The notes under the pieces were generated by a model. The model saw only the letters and a list, made by a program, of their open reading frames with translations. It had not been told where the DNA came from and ran no database searches. The position numbers were made by a program, and so were the translations under genes. From Salegentibacter echinorum (GTDB lineage: Bacteria > Bacteroidota > Bacteroidia > Flavobacteriales > Flavobacteriaceae): a stretch of 64,000 nt of DNA. How positions within the stretch are numbered: position 1 is the first letter of the stretch; each line of letters starts with the position of its first letter. Below are positions 54,062 to 63,415 of the stretch, in pieces. The stretch is from positions 1 through 64,000 of the forward strand of contig NZ_FQVT01000008.1 in NCBI RefSeq assembly GCF_900129445.1. The letters are read 5' to 3'.

Positions 54062-54493
54062 TTATTTCTGAAGCCGATAGTAATAAAATGAAGGCAGTAG
54101 AATTAAGATGAAAAGAGGATGAATCAAAAAGCGCCTTATATAAAATAAGGTCATCACGTTTTGCTGGCTTAAATTTATATAGAAAAAACAAAATGCAGCA
54201 AAACCCATAATGAAAAAAATACTAAATAATATTGCGGAAAATTTTATCATTGGATTACTTCGGAAAGCTATAAAAAGAATTCCTAAGGAGATTAGCGTAT
54301 TCAACCAAAACCGAAGGCTCAGGAAAATGAGCAATTTTGATAAATTAATTTGCGGTAATTGCATTGATAAATGACCACCATAACGATAAAAATTTATCAA
54401 AGGATCGTAAAAAAGCTCATTTTCAAACAACCTCACCAAAATTAGCAGGATAACGAGACAAGCTATTCCAAGAAGTTTAGGAAGCTTTTTCAA
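54062..54493 (-). CDS. Exosortase F system-associated membrane protein
   Basis: 143 residues with four hydrophobic segments; the N-terminus (VILLILVRLFENELFYDPLINFYR) matches the small protein that accompanies XrtF in Flavobacteriia. It overlaps the xrtF stop by 4 bases (ATGA-type), so the two are co-translated. The role is unknown; it may help anchor or process XrtF substrates. Confidence 0.82.
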   Translation of the reverse strand: MKKLPKLLGIACLVILLILVRLFENELFYDPLINFYRYGGHLSMQLPQINLSKLLIFLSLRFWLNTLISLGILFIAFRSNPMIKFSAILFSIFFIMGFAAFCFFYINLSQQNVMTLFYIRRFLIHPLFILILLPSFYYYRLQK

Positions 54494-55035
54494 GAGTTTT
54501 GTTTTTTAGCATAAATGCGAACCCAGGCGACCCAAAGTAAAAATACCGTCCCATAAATTATTAGGGGAAAGATAATACTGTGTAAAAAAACGGTGTGCTG
54601 TGGGAATTTATAAATTCCAATAGCGAGGACGGCGATCCTAATAATATTCATAGCATAAATTAAGACCAGTCCAGCTAAGATATACAATAAACTAAGTTTT
54701 AACCTTCCGAAGAAAGAGAGCACAAAAGAAGCAAAAAGTATCATGATACTTATAGCATTGCAACCTTCTATAATCCTGGCAAGATAAACCTGATTCACTA
54801 TAAGTTTCATAGAAAGTTCTGCATGGTGTGGTAGAATTTGGGCATTGTAGCCAAAACCATCTACCAGGGCTTCACTTTGTTTTGCTACCAAATGAGTGAT
54901 AGGATCTGGGTAATATTTTGAGTTTCTAAAAAATGATAAGTACAGGTTATAGCAAATACTAAGCACGAAATAGCTTCCCAGAAACATAAAGATGAAGCGT
55001 AGCACCGATTTATATTTAACAAAAAGCTTTAGCAA
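54490..55035 (-). CDS. xrtF: Exosortase family protein XrtF
   Basis: Membrane transpeptidase-like protein of 181 residues and several transmembrane helices. The exosortase catalytic triad is present: C92 in RIIEGCNAIS, R133 in MNIIRIAVL and H152 in FLHSIIFP. Exosortases cleave a C-terminal sorting signal and may attach the protein to a surface molecule. The recognition signal of the XrtF group is not well defined. No protein with a PEP-CTERM-like tail was seen nearby. Confidence 0.88.
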   Translation of the reverse strand: MLKLFVKYKSVLRFIFMFLGSYFVLSICYNLYLSFFRNSKYYPDPITHLVAKQSEALVDGFGYNAQILPHHAELSMKLIVNQVYLARIIEGCNAISIMILFASFVLSFFGRLKLSLLYILAGLVLIYAMNIIRIAVLAIGIYKFPQHTVFLHSIIFPLIIYGTVFLLWVAWVRIYAKKQNS

Positions 55036-55100
55036 GTTTTAGAAAATGGTTTTTAACAAACTTATAGAAATAAGAATCGGCGGTTGCTATAAATTTTAAA

Positions 55101-55108
55101 TACTTTTG
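55101..55108 (+). promoter_or_regulatory. Promoter -7 box of the GAF protein gene
   Basis: TACTTTTG fits TAnnTTTG exactly, 16 bases before the ATG at 55124. Confidence 0.5.
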
Positions 55109-55123
55109 TTTAAAATTTAAGTT

Positions 55124-55585
55124 ATGCCACTTCAGAAATTAAAACCGGAAATTAAAAAAATCCTAACTAGCGAGGAATTATCTGTAGATCATAGATTATC
55201 GCAAGTATGTGAAATTCTAAAAGAAAATGTTCCATATTACGATTGGGTAGGTTTCTATTTTAAGAATGGTGATAAAGAGGAATTAAAACTGCGCTCATTT
55301 GCGGGAGAACCAACCGACCATACAATTATTCCCTTCGGAAAAGGGATTTGTGGCCAGGTAGCTGTTTCCAATGAAAATTTTGTAGTACCCGATGTAAAAG
55401 CCCAAACAAATTACATAGCCTGCAGCATTAATGTAAAAGCTGAAATTGTAGTACCGCTTTTTCTAAACGGCGAGAACATTGGCCAAATTGATATAGACTC
55501 TCACACCCCAGATCCTTTTTCTAAGGAAGATGAAGAATTTTTGGAATGGGTAAATGAGGAAGTAGCCGAGGGTTTAGAGGCCTAA
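55124..55585 (+). CDS. GAF-domain protein related to free methionine-R-sulfoxide reductase
   Basis: 153 residues, one GAF domain. GKGICGQVA (C76) and NYIACSINVKAEIVVPL (C100) match two of the three active Cys of MsrC. The third, upstream position has His66 instead of Cys, so the disulfide relay may be altered or a different reductant used. IDIDSHTPDPFSKEDEEFLEWV is the usual C-terminus. Role: reduction of free methionine sulfoxide, or a non-catalytic relative. Confidence 0.78.
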   Translation: MPLQKLKPEIKKILTSEELSVDHRLSQVCEILKENVPYYDWVGFYFKNGDKEELKLRSFAGEPTDHTIIPFGKGICGQVAVSNENFVVPDVKAQTNYIACSINVKAEIVVPLFLNGENIGQIDIDSHTPDPFSKEDEEFLEWVNEEVAEGLEA

Positions 55586-55687
55586 AAAAGAGAAAAGAAC
55601 AGAGAAGAAAGAACAAAGAGAAAAGAACAGTGATATAGCAGTTAGATAAAAGTCTCTATTCTAAAATCTATTTTCTATTTTCTAGAA

Positions 55688-56941
55688 TTACATCCCAGTC
55701 CTAATCGCTTCAACGGGATCTAATTTTGAAGCTGAAATCGCGGGGATTATTCCTGAAATAAGTCCTATAATTCCCGAAACAGCGGTACCAATAAACATAT
55801 TCCACGGTGAGAGTACAAAATCAAAATCGCCTGTAAATTGAGATGCAGCCTGGGCTACTAACCAAACAAGAGCCAAGCCCACGAGTCCGCCGATTATGGC
55901 CAGGATTATTGCTTCAAATAAAAATTGAAAGAGAATAAATTTATTTTTTGCGCCCAAAGATTTTTGAATCCCGATAAGGTTGGTACGTTCTTTTACACTC
56001 ACAAACATGATATTGGCAATTCCAAAGCCACCAACCAACAGCGAAAAACCACTTATTATTAATCCAATAAGGTTAAGTTGACCTGTAATATTATCTATAA
56101 AATCGGCAAAGCCCTGCAATTGGTTCACAAAAAAATTGTTGATATCACCCGGTTTTATTCCGCGGTAATTTCGCAGGTATTGTTCCAGGACAGCGATATA
56201 CTCTGCATTATCCACATCTTCTTCCGGTTTCAAAACCAATTGCGGAAAAACCCCCTGGTTGTTATCACCGTAAACCCTACGGGCCAGATTAGCAGGTAGA
56301 AACACCTGCCCGTCTTTAGAGTTTCCAAACAGACTGGAGCCTTGTTTTTCCAATACGCCAATCACCGTTAATTTTCTGCCGTAAATACGCACTTGTTTCC
56401 CCATAGCATCAAAACCATCAAACAAATTTTGAGCTATTTCATGACCCAGCACTATTACCGGGGAACCGCTCACCGATTCGGCCTCGTTAAAAAAGCGTCC
56501 TTCGGCCAGGTCTAAAGATTCAATGTCATAATATTCACTGGTCACTGCACCAACGCCAACCCCAGTGCTGGTAACATCCTGATATTTTATAGACTCATTG
56601 GGCACGCCAATACTATAACTAACAGCCTGTGTATTGGGGAGGTTTCTACTTAAATATTGATATTCGTCGTAACTAACATCGGGGAATTGTTGGCGTTTCC
56701 ATTGCGGAACTTCGGTAGGACCAAAAGAAAACCGCATCACGATAATAGTGCTATTATCCAGGGCGCTCAAGCTGCCTTTAATTTCTTTCTCGAGCGAATC
56801 TACTGCAGCTAAAACGCCTATAATAGAAAAGATACCAATAGTTACCCCAAGTAAGGATAAAAATGTCCTTAACTTATTATTTTTTAACGCATTAATCGCG
56901 AAATTAAAACTCTCCTTAAGTACGCGTAAATATATTAGCAT
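55688..56941 (-). CDS. ABC transporter permease (MacB/FtsX family), without adjacent ATPase
   Basis: 417 residues: a first membrane helix in LRTFLSLLGVTIGIFSIIGVLAAVDSL (about 25-50), a MacB-like periplasmic core domain (about 60-280), then three C-terminal membrane helices of an FtsX domain (LIGLIISGFSLLVGGFGIANIMFVSV to the end). No ATP-binding subunit gene lies beside it. MacB-type permeases do mechanotransmission for export of lipids, toxins or peptides; the partner must be encoded elsewhere. Confidence 0.87.
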   Translation of the reverse strand: MLIYLRVLKESFNFAINALKNNKLRTFLSLLGVTIGIFSIIGVLAAVDSLEKEIKGSLSALDNSTIIVMRFSFGPTEVPQWKRQQFPDVSYDEYQYLSRNLPNTQAVSYSIGVPNESIKYQDVTSTGVGVGAVTSEYYDIESLDLAEGRFFNEAESVSGSPVIVLGHEIAQNLFDGFDAMGKQVRIYGRKLTVIGVLEKQGSSLFGNSKDGQVFLPANLARRVYGDNNQGVFPQLVLKPEEDVDNAEYIAVLEQYLRNYRGIKPGDINNFFVNQLQGFADFIDNITGQLNLIGLIISGFSLLVGGFGIANIMFVSVKERTNLIGIQKSLGAKNKFILFQFLFEAIILAIIGGLVGLALVWLVAQAASQFTGDFDFVLSPWNMFIGTAVSGIIGLISGIIPAISASKLDPVEAIRTGM

Positions 56942-57058
56942 GGGCTAAACGGTCTAATTCCCTATTGTTTACCCATTAGACGCCGGTGTTTAATAAACGT
57001 TACACTTTAAATTCCTAAGTCTTGATTATATATTTACAAGGAAGAAAAGCTGCGCTTC

Positions 57059-57079
57059 AAGAGACAAGAGACAAGAGAC
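57059..57079. repeat. Three AAGAGAC heptamers
   Basis: The heptamer AAGAGAC occurs three times head to tail in the spacer between the ABC permease and recJ. It is a short, perfect array with no gene. Confidence 0.6.
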
Positions 57080-57220
57080 ATAACTTAACTTTTCTTCTAA
57101 AATAAGATTTCTCAATTAACATCTTTCCTGAATATTTTAAATATTGAGGAGAGTAATTTTGAAGTCGCTAAATCACCCCTAACAACGTAGGTTTGCATTT
57201 TTCAAATGTTAGGAATAAAT

Positions 57221-58915
57221 TTATTCGCTGATATCCTTTAGCTTTAGTTGAATGGAAACATTACCATTCCACTCGTTTTCATCTAAAGAATAAACCGCCT
57301 TAAAAGTTTTCTTTTCTGAAATAGTTTCAAATTTAGGTCCCAATCCAAAGCCTATCATATCAAAAATTGGTTTTTTCCCTCTTTGTTTTACCTGGCATTT
57401 AAGGTGGGCATCTTCGGCGCCAACACATTTTCCAAAACCGGTATCGGTGAGTTTTTGTGTCATAAAAACCGGAGTCATATTACCCGGTCCAAAAGGTGCG
57501 AATTGCTTCAGGATCCTAAAAAATTTGGGTGTGATTTCATCTAAGTTAATTTCAGCATCAACAGAAATTTCTGGTGTTAGCAAGCGTCTATCTATAGTTT
57601 CAGCAACCACCGATTCAAATTTCGATTTAAAATTTTCATATTCTGAAGCCGCTAAAGTGAGGCCCGCCGCATATTTATGTCCGCCAAACTGCTCAATATG
57701 ATCTTTGCAAGCTTCCAAAGCATTATAAACATCAAAACCTTTTACCGAACGCGCCGAAGCTGCAAGTTTATCTCCACTCTTGGTAAAAACCAAGGTAGGC
57801 CGGTAGTAAGTTTCGGTTAAACGAGAAGCGACAATTCCAATTACCCCCTTATGCCAATCTTCCTGATATACCACCGTGCTAAGCCGTTCCTGCTCTTTTA
57901 AAGTTTCAATTTGCGACAAAGCTTCTTTCGTAATCGCTTTATCGGTATCTTTCCTTTCAGCATTAAAATTTTCAATTTCTGCAGCAAATTTCATGGCGGT
58001 GGCCTCATCTTCTTCGGTCAATAAATTCACGGCATGCAAACCATGTTTCATCCTTCCGGCGGCATTAATGCGGGGCGCAATAATAAAAACCACATCGGTA
58101 ATAGTGAGTTTTTCCTTTTTAATATGGGTTAGAATAGCTTTAAAACCCATTCTTGGTGCCACATTAATTACGTTCAATCCATGGTAGGCCAGAATCCTGT
58201 TTTCGCCGGTAATTGGCACGATATCGGCGCCAATGGCGGTAGCTACCAAGTCTAAATACGGCAATAACACCTCAAAAGTACCGCCCCTTTTTTTATTAAA
58301 AGCTTCAATTAATTTAAAACCAACCCCGCAACCACAGAGTTCTTTAAAAGGATATTCACAATCTTCACGTTTAGGATCTAATACGGCGACTGCTTTGGGA
58401 ATTTCTGCACCGGGGCGATGGTGGTCGCAAATAATAAAATCTACGCCCTTCTTCTTCGCGTATGCCACTTTATCAACCGCTTTAATTCCGCAGTCTAACG
58501 CGATGATAAGTGAAATATCATTATCGGCAGCAAAATCGATCCCGCGATAAGACACTCCATAGCCTTCTGCATACCTATCTGGGATATAACTGGCGATATT
58601 TGGAGTAAGCGTTTTTAAATAAGAAGACATTAAAGCCACGCTGGTGGTGCCATCTACATCATAATCGCCATAGACCATAATATTTTCTCCTGTTGCGAGG
58701 GCGGTTTCAATTCGGGCGACTGCTTTATCCATATCTTTCATTAAAAATGGATCGTGCAGCTCGTTTAAATCTGGCCTAAAAAAGCTCTTGGCTTGTTCAA
58801 AAGTTTCAATTCCGCGTTGGGCAAGCAAGGTAGCAATAGAAGCTGAAACGCCAAGATCACTGCTTAATCTTGCTACGGTTTCAGGATTTGGTTTAGGTTT
58901 AAGTGTCCAGCGCAT
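57221..58915 (-). CDS. recJ: Single-stranded-DNA-specific exonuclease RecJ
   Basis: 5'-3' exonuclease for recombination and mismatch repair, 564 residues. The DHH phosphoesterase motifs are clear: VYGDYDVDGTTSVAL (about 80), ALDCGIKA, ICDHHRPGAEIP, and a DHHA1 domain with FGGHKYAAGLTLAASEYENF. The C-terminal OB domain is present but short. Normal for Bacteroidota RecJ. Single gene. Confidence 0.93.
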   Translation of the reverse strand: MRWTLKPKPNPETVARLSSDLGVSASIATLLAQRGIETFEQAKSFFRPDLNELHDPFLMKDMDKAVARIETALATGENIMVYGDYDVDGTTSVALMSSYLKTLTPNIASYIPDRYAEGYGVSYRGIDFAADNDISLIIALDCGIKAVDKVAYAKKKGVDFIICDHHRPGAEIPKAVAVLDPKREDCEYPFKELCGCGVGFKLIEAFNKKRGGTFEVLLPYLDLVATAIGADIVPITGENRILAYHGLNVINVAPRMGFKAILTHIKKEKLTITDVVFIIAPRINAAGRMKHGLHAVNLLTEEDEATAMKFAAEIENFNAERKDTDKAITKEALSQIETLKEQERLSTVVYQEDWHKGVIGIVASRLTETYYRPTLVFTKSGDKLAASARSVKGFDVYNALEACKDHIEQFGGHKYAAGLTLAASEYENFKSKFESVVAETIDRRLLTPEISVDAEINLDEITPKFFRILKQFAPFGPGNMTPVFMTQKLTDTGFGKCVGAEDAHLKCQVKQRGKKPIFDMIGFGLGPKFETISEKKTFKAVYSLDENEWNGNVSIQLKLKDISE

Positions 58916-59000
58916 AGTGGTAACTTTAAAATGATAAATGTAAAAAGGGAAATGCTAATAAAATTAGAAATTATCGATTTAGGGAATATTCCGTAGATAT

Positions 59001-59570
59001 TTATTTTTCTAATATTTCTGAAATATGCTTTTGCAGCCTGAGCACGGTAATTTCTTCAAACCAGGGATTCTTTTTTCGCCAAAATTGATTTACGGGCGAG
59101 GGATGCGGTAAACACCAAAACTCTGGCAAATGCTGCTCGTAATTTTCAACTTTTTGGGTTAAATTACTTTTTCCAGGCAGATAATAGGAAGCGGCATAAG
59201 CACCAATAAGAATCTTTAATTGTACATTTTTTAGTTCAGAAAAAACGGTTTTATGCCATAAAGGAGCACACTCCTTACGCGGCGGCGCATCGCCACTCTT
59301 CGCCTTGCCGGGATAACAAAACGCCATTGGCACTACCGCAAAATTATTGGGGTTATAAAAAGTTTCGTGATCTACTCCCAGCCATTCCCGCAATTTCATA
59401 CCGCTTTGGTCGCTCCAGGGAATATGACTTTGGTGCACCACCCTACCCGGCGCCTGACTTATCAAAACTATTTTAGAATTTTTGTTGAAATCTACAATAG
59501 GGTTCGCACCCAAAGGCAGATGTTTTTCACAAAAAGTACAACTTCTTATTTCCTTAAGTAACCGTTGCAT
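59001..59570 (-). CDS. Uracil-DNA glycosylase family protein
   Basis: 189 residues of the UDG fold (family 4/5-like or UdgX-type). LISQAPGRVVHQSHIPWSDQSG gives the substrate-binding block near residue 35, and HPSPVNQFWRKKNPWF is the late motif. CTFC near the N-terminus and two further Cys may be part of an Fe-S site, but the usual four-Cys pattern is not complete. Its start shares one base with the rsmI stop (TAATG), so they are co-translated. Excision of uracil is inferred. Confidence 0.8.
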   Translation of the reverse strand: MQRLLKEIRSCTFCEKHLPLGANPIVDFNKNSKIVLISQAPGRVVHQSHIPWSDQSGMKLREWLGVDHETFYNPNNFAVVPMAFCYPGKAKSGDAPPRKECAPLWHKTVFSELKNVQLKILIGAYAASYYLPGKSNLTQKVENYEQHLPEFWCLPHPSPVNQFWRKKNPWFEEITVLRLQKHISEILEK

Positions 59571-60241
59571 TAAGACTTACCTTTTACCACGATTACCAAC
59601 TCCCCTTTAGGCGGTTTGTTGCTATAGTGCTGTAAAACTTCGGTTACAGTTCCGCGAATTGTTTCTTCGTGCAGTTTTGTAATTTCACGGGAAACCGAAA
59701 CCTGCCTATCTTCTCCAAAATATTCTGAAAAATGTTGCAGCGTTTTCAATAATTTATGCGGGGACTCATAGAACACCATGGTTCTGGTTTCTTCGGCCAG
59801 TATTTTAAGACGGGTTTGCCTGCCTTTTTTTACCGGGAGAAAACCTTCAAAAACAAATTTATCATTAGGCAGCCCACTGTTTACTAAAGCCGGAACAAAT
59901 GCGGTAGCCCCGGGGAGGCAATCTACTTCTATCCCCGCCTCTACACACGCCCTGGTCAATAAAAACCCTGGGTCTGAAATTGCGGGTGTCCCGGCATCGC
60001 TAATAAGCGCGATAGTTTCTCCGTTTTTAATACGCGACACCACTGCATCTACGGTTTTATGTTCGTTATGCATATGGTGACTTTGCATAGGCGTTGAAAT
60101 CTCGAAGTGTTTTAGAAGCTTGCCACTATTCCTGGTATCTTCTGCCAGGATGTAATCTACTTCTTTAAGGACTTTCACCGCCCTAAAAGTCATATCGTCC
60201 AGATTTCCTATAGGCGTAGGCACCAGGAATAATTTTCCCAT
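59570..60241 (-). CDS. rsmI: 16S rRNA (cytidine(1402)-2'-O)-methyltransferase
   Basis: Methylates the 2'-O of C1402 in the ribosomal P site. 223 residues of the tetrapyrrole-methylase fold: PTPIGNLDDMTFRAVKVLKEVDYILAEDTRNS at the N-terminus, ALISDAGTPAISDPG for SAM, and LPGATAFVPALVNSGLP. It is shorter than the E. coli protein (286 residues), because the C-terminal extension is lacking, as in other Bacteroidota. It follows the 60258 gene by 16 bases. Confidence 0.93.
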   Translation of the reverse strand: MGKLFLVPTPIGNLDDMTFRAVKVLKEVDYILAEDTRNSGKLLKHFEISTPMQSHHMHNEHKTVDAVVSRIKNGETIALISDAGTPAISDPGFLLTRACVEAGIEVDCLPGATAFVPALVNSGLPNDKFVFEGFLPVKKGRQTRLKILAEETRTMVFYESPHKLLKTLQHFSEYFGEDRQVSVSREITKLHEETIRGTVTEVLQHYSNKPPKGELVIVVKGKS

Positions 60242-60257
60242 TTCTTCGGAAGCTTTT

Positions 60258-61130
60258 CTAACTAAATTTATTCTCTATTTTCTGCATAAATCGGGCTTCC
60301 TGCTCCTCTTTGCCTTCCCATTTATTATAATCTGGTTTTACGACCAATTGAATAAATTTCTCGGCTTCTTCCTGGGAACTAAAAGTGTTTAATTGCGATA
60401 ACACCCTGTTATAGTCTGAAGCATCCCCACCAAATAAGTGTTTAATAAAAGAAAGTCGTTCATTTAATCCAATATTAATTCCCTTATTTAAGCGATCGTT
60501 TAAAGATCTGGGTTTTTGTCCCTTTTGCTTATTGTTAAGAGGTTCAAAATCTGGCAGGTTATCATAATCTACCCCAATACTTCTAAAATCATCCTTGGGT
60601 TTCTCGGGTTGTTTTGGCTGTTTGGGTTCTGCAGGTGGCATACTTTCAGGTTCTGGGGAAGGAGTTGGTTGCGGCGGTGACATTTGATTAAAAAGATCGT
60701 TCGCATACTCATTCTCAGCGGGCATATGGGCAACAATATCTTTAATTTTTTCGGTATTGGGTTCGGTTATTGCTTCTCCATCTTCTCTAAATTCAGTACC
60801 ATCTGGCGCGTGTTCATCACTTTCTGGTTCAAGTGCAGGTTCCTTATGAGCTAATTCAGTTTTTTCTGATTCCGCAGGAGTTTCTGATAATTCCTCTACA
60901 GTTTCTGCGCGTTTCTCAATGGTTTCTTCTGCCGGTTTTTCAATTTTAGGACTTTCTATCGCTTGTGGAGCCATAAATGCCTGAAGGTTCTGCTCGGTAA
61001 AATTCAATATAGCCAGTTGCTCATATAAAGAAGCAGCTTTTACTTTTAAGGCGCGGGCATCTAAATTTTCCTGTTCAGAAATAATTTCTTCGGCAAGTTT
61101 TATCAATTCCTTCTTTAATTCAGTTTTCAT
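60258..61130 (-). CDS. Hypothetical protein with acidic/proline-rich middle
   Basis: About 290 residues from ATG 61130 (the reading frame is open to 61163). Residues 1-55 form a charged helix (LKKELIKLAEEIISEQENLDAR), the middle (60-190) is Glu/Pro-rich and probably unstructured, and the last 100 residues are conserved-looking with SLNDRLNKGINIGLNERLSFIKHLFGGDASDYNRVL. No family name is certain. It lies upstream of rsmI in the same operon. A cytoplasmic role is likely because there is no signal peptide. Confidence 0.72.
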   Translation of the reverse strand: MKTELKKELIKLAEEIISEQENLDARALKVKAASLYEQLAILNFTEQNLQAFMAPQAIESPKIEKPAEETIEKRAETVEELSETPAESEKTELAHKEPALEPESDEHAPDGTEFREDGEAITEPNTEKIKDIVAHMPAENEYANDLFNQMSPPQPTPSPEPESMPPAEPKQPKQPEKPKDDFRSIGVDYDNLPDFEPLNNKQKGQKPRSLNDRLNKGINIGLNERLSFIKHLFGGDASDYNRVLSQLNTFSSQEEAEKFIQLVVKPDYNKWEGKEEQEARFMQKIENKFS

Positions 61131-61292
61131 TTTTACAATATTTTCAAAAGCAATTATTTGCAACCCAAAGGTTATTCATATTATTAATTTGGAAAGAAAT
61201 AACTTATTAAAAGATAAACTACCACAAAAAATATGCCCGGGACGGTTTAATAACTTTAGCATTTCCCGGCCGGCAATGGTTTGTATTTTTAA

Positions 61293-61300
61293 TAAATTTG
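61293..61300 (+). promoter_or_regulatory. tdk promoter -7 box
   Basis: TAAATTTG fits TAnnTTTG exactly, 53 bases before the tdk ATG at 61353. Confidence 0.5.
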
Positions 61301-61352
61301 TTCCACCTTTAACCAAAAGGGCTAATTCCCATTTCGACTTGAAAATTACAAA

Positions 61353-62003
61353 ATGTTTCTCGAAAATACAGTAAATCACGAAGAGCAATTTGGCTGGATT
61401 GAGGTTATTTGTGGTAGTATGTTCTCTGGCAAGACAGAAGAACTTATTCGCAGGTTAAAACGCGCGCAATTCGCCAGGCAAAATGTAGAGATTTTTAAAC
61501 CAGCCATAGACATACGCTATGATGAAGAGTTGGTGGTTTCTCATGATTATAATGAAATAAGATCTACCCCGGTGCCCTCGGCCTCCAATATTAGACTTCT
61601 CGCCGATTCTTGCGATGTAATTGGCATAGATGAAGCCCAGTTTTTTGATGATGAAATTGTTACGGTATGCAACGACCTGGCCAATCGCGGTATAAGGGTA
61701 ATTGTTGCGGGGCTGGACATGGATTTTAAAGGTAATCCTTTTGGGCCCATGCCTTATCTTATGGCGACGGCCGAATATGTAACCAAAGTACACGCCGTTT
61801 GTACAAGAACCGGAAACCTGGCACAGTACAGTTTTAGAAAAGCGGTAAATGATGAACTTGTTTTGCTTGGTGAAACCGAGGAATATGAGCCTCTTAGCAG
61901 GGCAGCATATTATAAAGCTATGCAGGAACAAAAAACAAGGAAAATTGACATTGAAGAAGGTATGCAGGAAGTGAAGAACCCATTAAATAAGAAAGATGCC
62001 TAA
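61353..62003 (+). CDS. tdk: Thymidine kinase
   Basis: Type II thymidine kinase, 216 residues, for nucleoside salvage. P-loop GSMFSGKT (21-28), metal-binding DEAQ (93-96) and lasso region [15 protein letters not shown]. The zinc-binding residues of the family are mostly absent: the first pair is C150 and T153, and the second pair near 181-186 has no Cys. The fold may rely on other contacts. The stop overlaps the alr start by 8 bases. Confidence 0.93.
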   Translation: MFLENTVNHEEQFGWIEVICGSMFSGKTEELIRRLKRAQFARQNVEIFKPAIDIRYDEELVVSHDYNEIRSTPVPSASNIRLLADSCDVIGIDEAQFFDDEIVTVCNDLANRGIRVIVAGLDMDFKGNPFGPMPYLMATAEYVTKVHAVCTRTGNLAQYSFRKAVNDELVLLGETEEYEPLSRAAYYKAMQEQKTRKIDIEEGMQEVKNPLNKKDA

Positions 62004-63102
62004 AGCAGAGGAAAGCGTTTTGGAAATAGACCTAAACGCCTTAGCCCATAATTTTAAAACTATTAAATCCCAACTTACACCGGGCGTTAAGTTTATGTCG
62101 GTGATTAAAGCTTATGCCTACGGAAATGATTCTGTAGCGATTGCCCAAAAGTTGGAGGAGCTGGGCACAGATTATTTTGCGGTTGCTTATACCGAAGAAG
62201 GCATTAGGCTACGAAAAGCCGGAATAACCAGCCCTATTTTAATTTTACATTCTCAGCCAGTTAATTTTCCTAAAATTATTGAGCACTGTCTGGAACCCAA
62301 TTTATACAGTGCCAGGACGCTTGAGCTGTTTATAAGAATTGCTGAAAAACAAAAGCAGAAAGATTATCCAGTGCATATAAAATTTAATACCGGGATGAAC
62401 CGACTGGGTTTTACCGAAGTTAATTACTATAATATTCCCGAAAAAATAAAAAAAACAAGTGCGATAAAGATTGTTTCGGCATTTTCTCATTTAGCGGCGA
62501 GCGAAAACTGGAGGGAAAGAGAGTTCACACTTTCTCAAATTCATAATTTTAGTAATCTCGCCACCCAGTTAGTTAAAGATATCGATTATGAACCCTTATT
62601 GCATATTTGCAATACCTCGGCAATTTTTAATTATCCCAAAGCGGGATTTTCCATGGTGCGCAGCGGACTCGGCCTTTATGGATTTGCCAATGACCCCAAG
62701 CTCAACGCCAGGCTAAAACCGGTAGGCACACTAAAAACTGTAATTTCTCAAATTCAGGAATTAGAAAAAGGAGATACCGTAGGTTATGGCAGGGCATTTA
62801 AAGTGAAAGGCCCCACCCGCACCGCTACTGTTCCCCTGGGTCATGCCGATGGTATTAAACGTATTTACGGTCACGGAAAAGCCGGTTTTTTTGTAAACGG
62901 CAAATATGCGCCAATTGTTGGTAAGGTTTGTATGGATATAATAATGATAGATGTCACCCAAATTGATTGTAAAGAAGGAGATGAAGTGATTGTTTTTGGC
63001 GGCCCGCAACACGCGACCAGGTTTGCAGCAGCCGGCGGCACCATTCCTTACGAGCTCATTACCGGAATTTCCCAGCGGGTAACCCGAAAAATTATCAATT
63101 AA
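61996..63102 (+). CDS. alr: Alanine racemase
   Basis: PLP enzyme making D-alanine for peptidoglycan, 368 residues. Lys in [12 protein letters not shown] near residue 40 binds PLP; the second-base Tyr is in [11 protein letters not shown] (DTVGYGRAF), and [14 protein letters not shown] and GMNRLGFTE are family blocks. It overlaps tdk by 8 bases, so translation is coupled. Normal length. Confidence 0.95.
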   Translation: MPKAEESVLEIDLNALAHNFKTIKSQLTPGVKFMSVIKAYAYGNDSVAIAQKLEELGTDYFAVAYTEEGIRLRKAGITSPILILHSQPVNFPKIIEHCLEPNLYSARTLELFIRIAEKQKQKDYPVHIKFNTGMNRLGFTEVNYYNIPEKIKKTSAIKIVSAFSHLAASENWREREFTLSQIHNFSNLATQLVKDIDYEPLLHICNTSAIFNYPKAGFSMVRSGLGLYGFANDPKLNARLKPVGTLKTVISQIQELEKGDTVGYGRAFKVKGPTRTATVPLGHADGIKRIYGHGKAGFFVNGKYAPIVGKVCMDIIMIDVTQIDCKEGDEVIVFGGPQHATRFAAAGGTIPYELITGISQRVTRKIIN

Positions 63103-63211
63103 CTTTTGAAAGATTACAGGATTTTGGTAATTTCAATTTTTCGACTCAAATAGAAACATAATACGAGCACCGCTATACTGCTCATTTTTATACAAATCGT
63201 AATTTAACCAA

Positions 63212-63241
63212 ACCCCACGGGAAACTGTGGGGTCTTTTTTT
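63212..63241 (+). terminator. Rho-independent terminator of tdk-alr
   Basis: ACCCCAC and GTGGGGT pair perfectly around GGGAAACT and are followed by C and seven T. It lies 110 bases after the alr stop. Confidence 0.85.
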
Positions 63242-63323
63242 AACTAATAATACGATTTCGTTTAAAATTGATAATTCTTCCCAATTTGAGCTACTGATTA
63301 TAGGGAAGTTAACCGAAGTATGA

Positions 63324-63331
63324 TAAATTTG
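63324..63331 (+). promoter_or_regulatory. asd promoter -7 box
   Basis: TAAATTTG fits TAnnTTTG exactly and would start the transcript near 63337, leaving a leader of about 80 bases that includes the hairpin at 63346. Confidence 0.55.
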
Positions 63332-63345
63332 TGCTCAATACTCTT

Positions 63346-63378
63346 AGACCTCACAGGTTTCAAAAACCTGTGAGGTCT
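63346..63378 (+). repeat. Perfect 15-bp-arm palindrome in the asd leader
   Basis: AGACCTCACAGGTTT (63346-63360) pairs with AAACCTGTGAGGTCT (63364-63378) around CAA. It shares its outer sequence with the element at 42634-42663. As RNA it would be a very stable hairpin within the asd 5' leader, 37 bases before the start codon. Confidence 0.75.
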
Positions 63379-63415
63379 TTGTGAGATTTAATTACAAAAA
63401 GACAAGACCAAAATT

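Larger units (their letters stand above)
63103..63415 (+). other. Spacer with terminator, promoter and hairpin leader
   Basis: The gap between alr and asd holds a terminator (63212-63241), a perfect -7 box (63324-63331) and a 15-bp-arm hairpin in the asd leader (63346-63378). No gene was seen in it. Confidence 0.7.
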
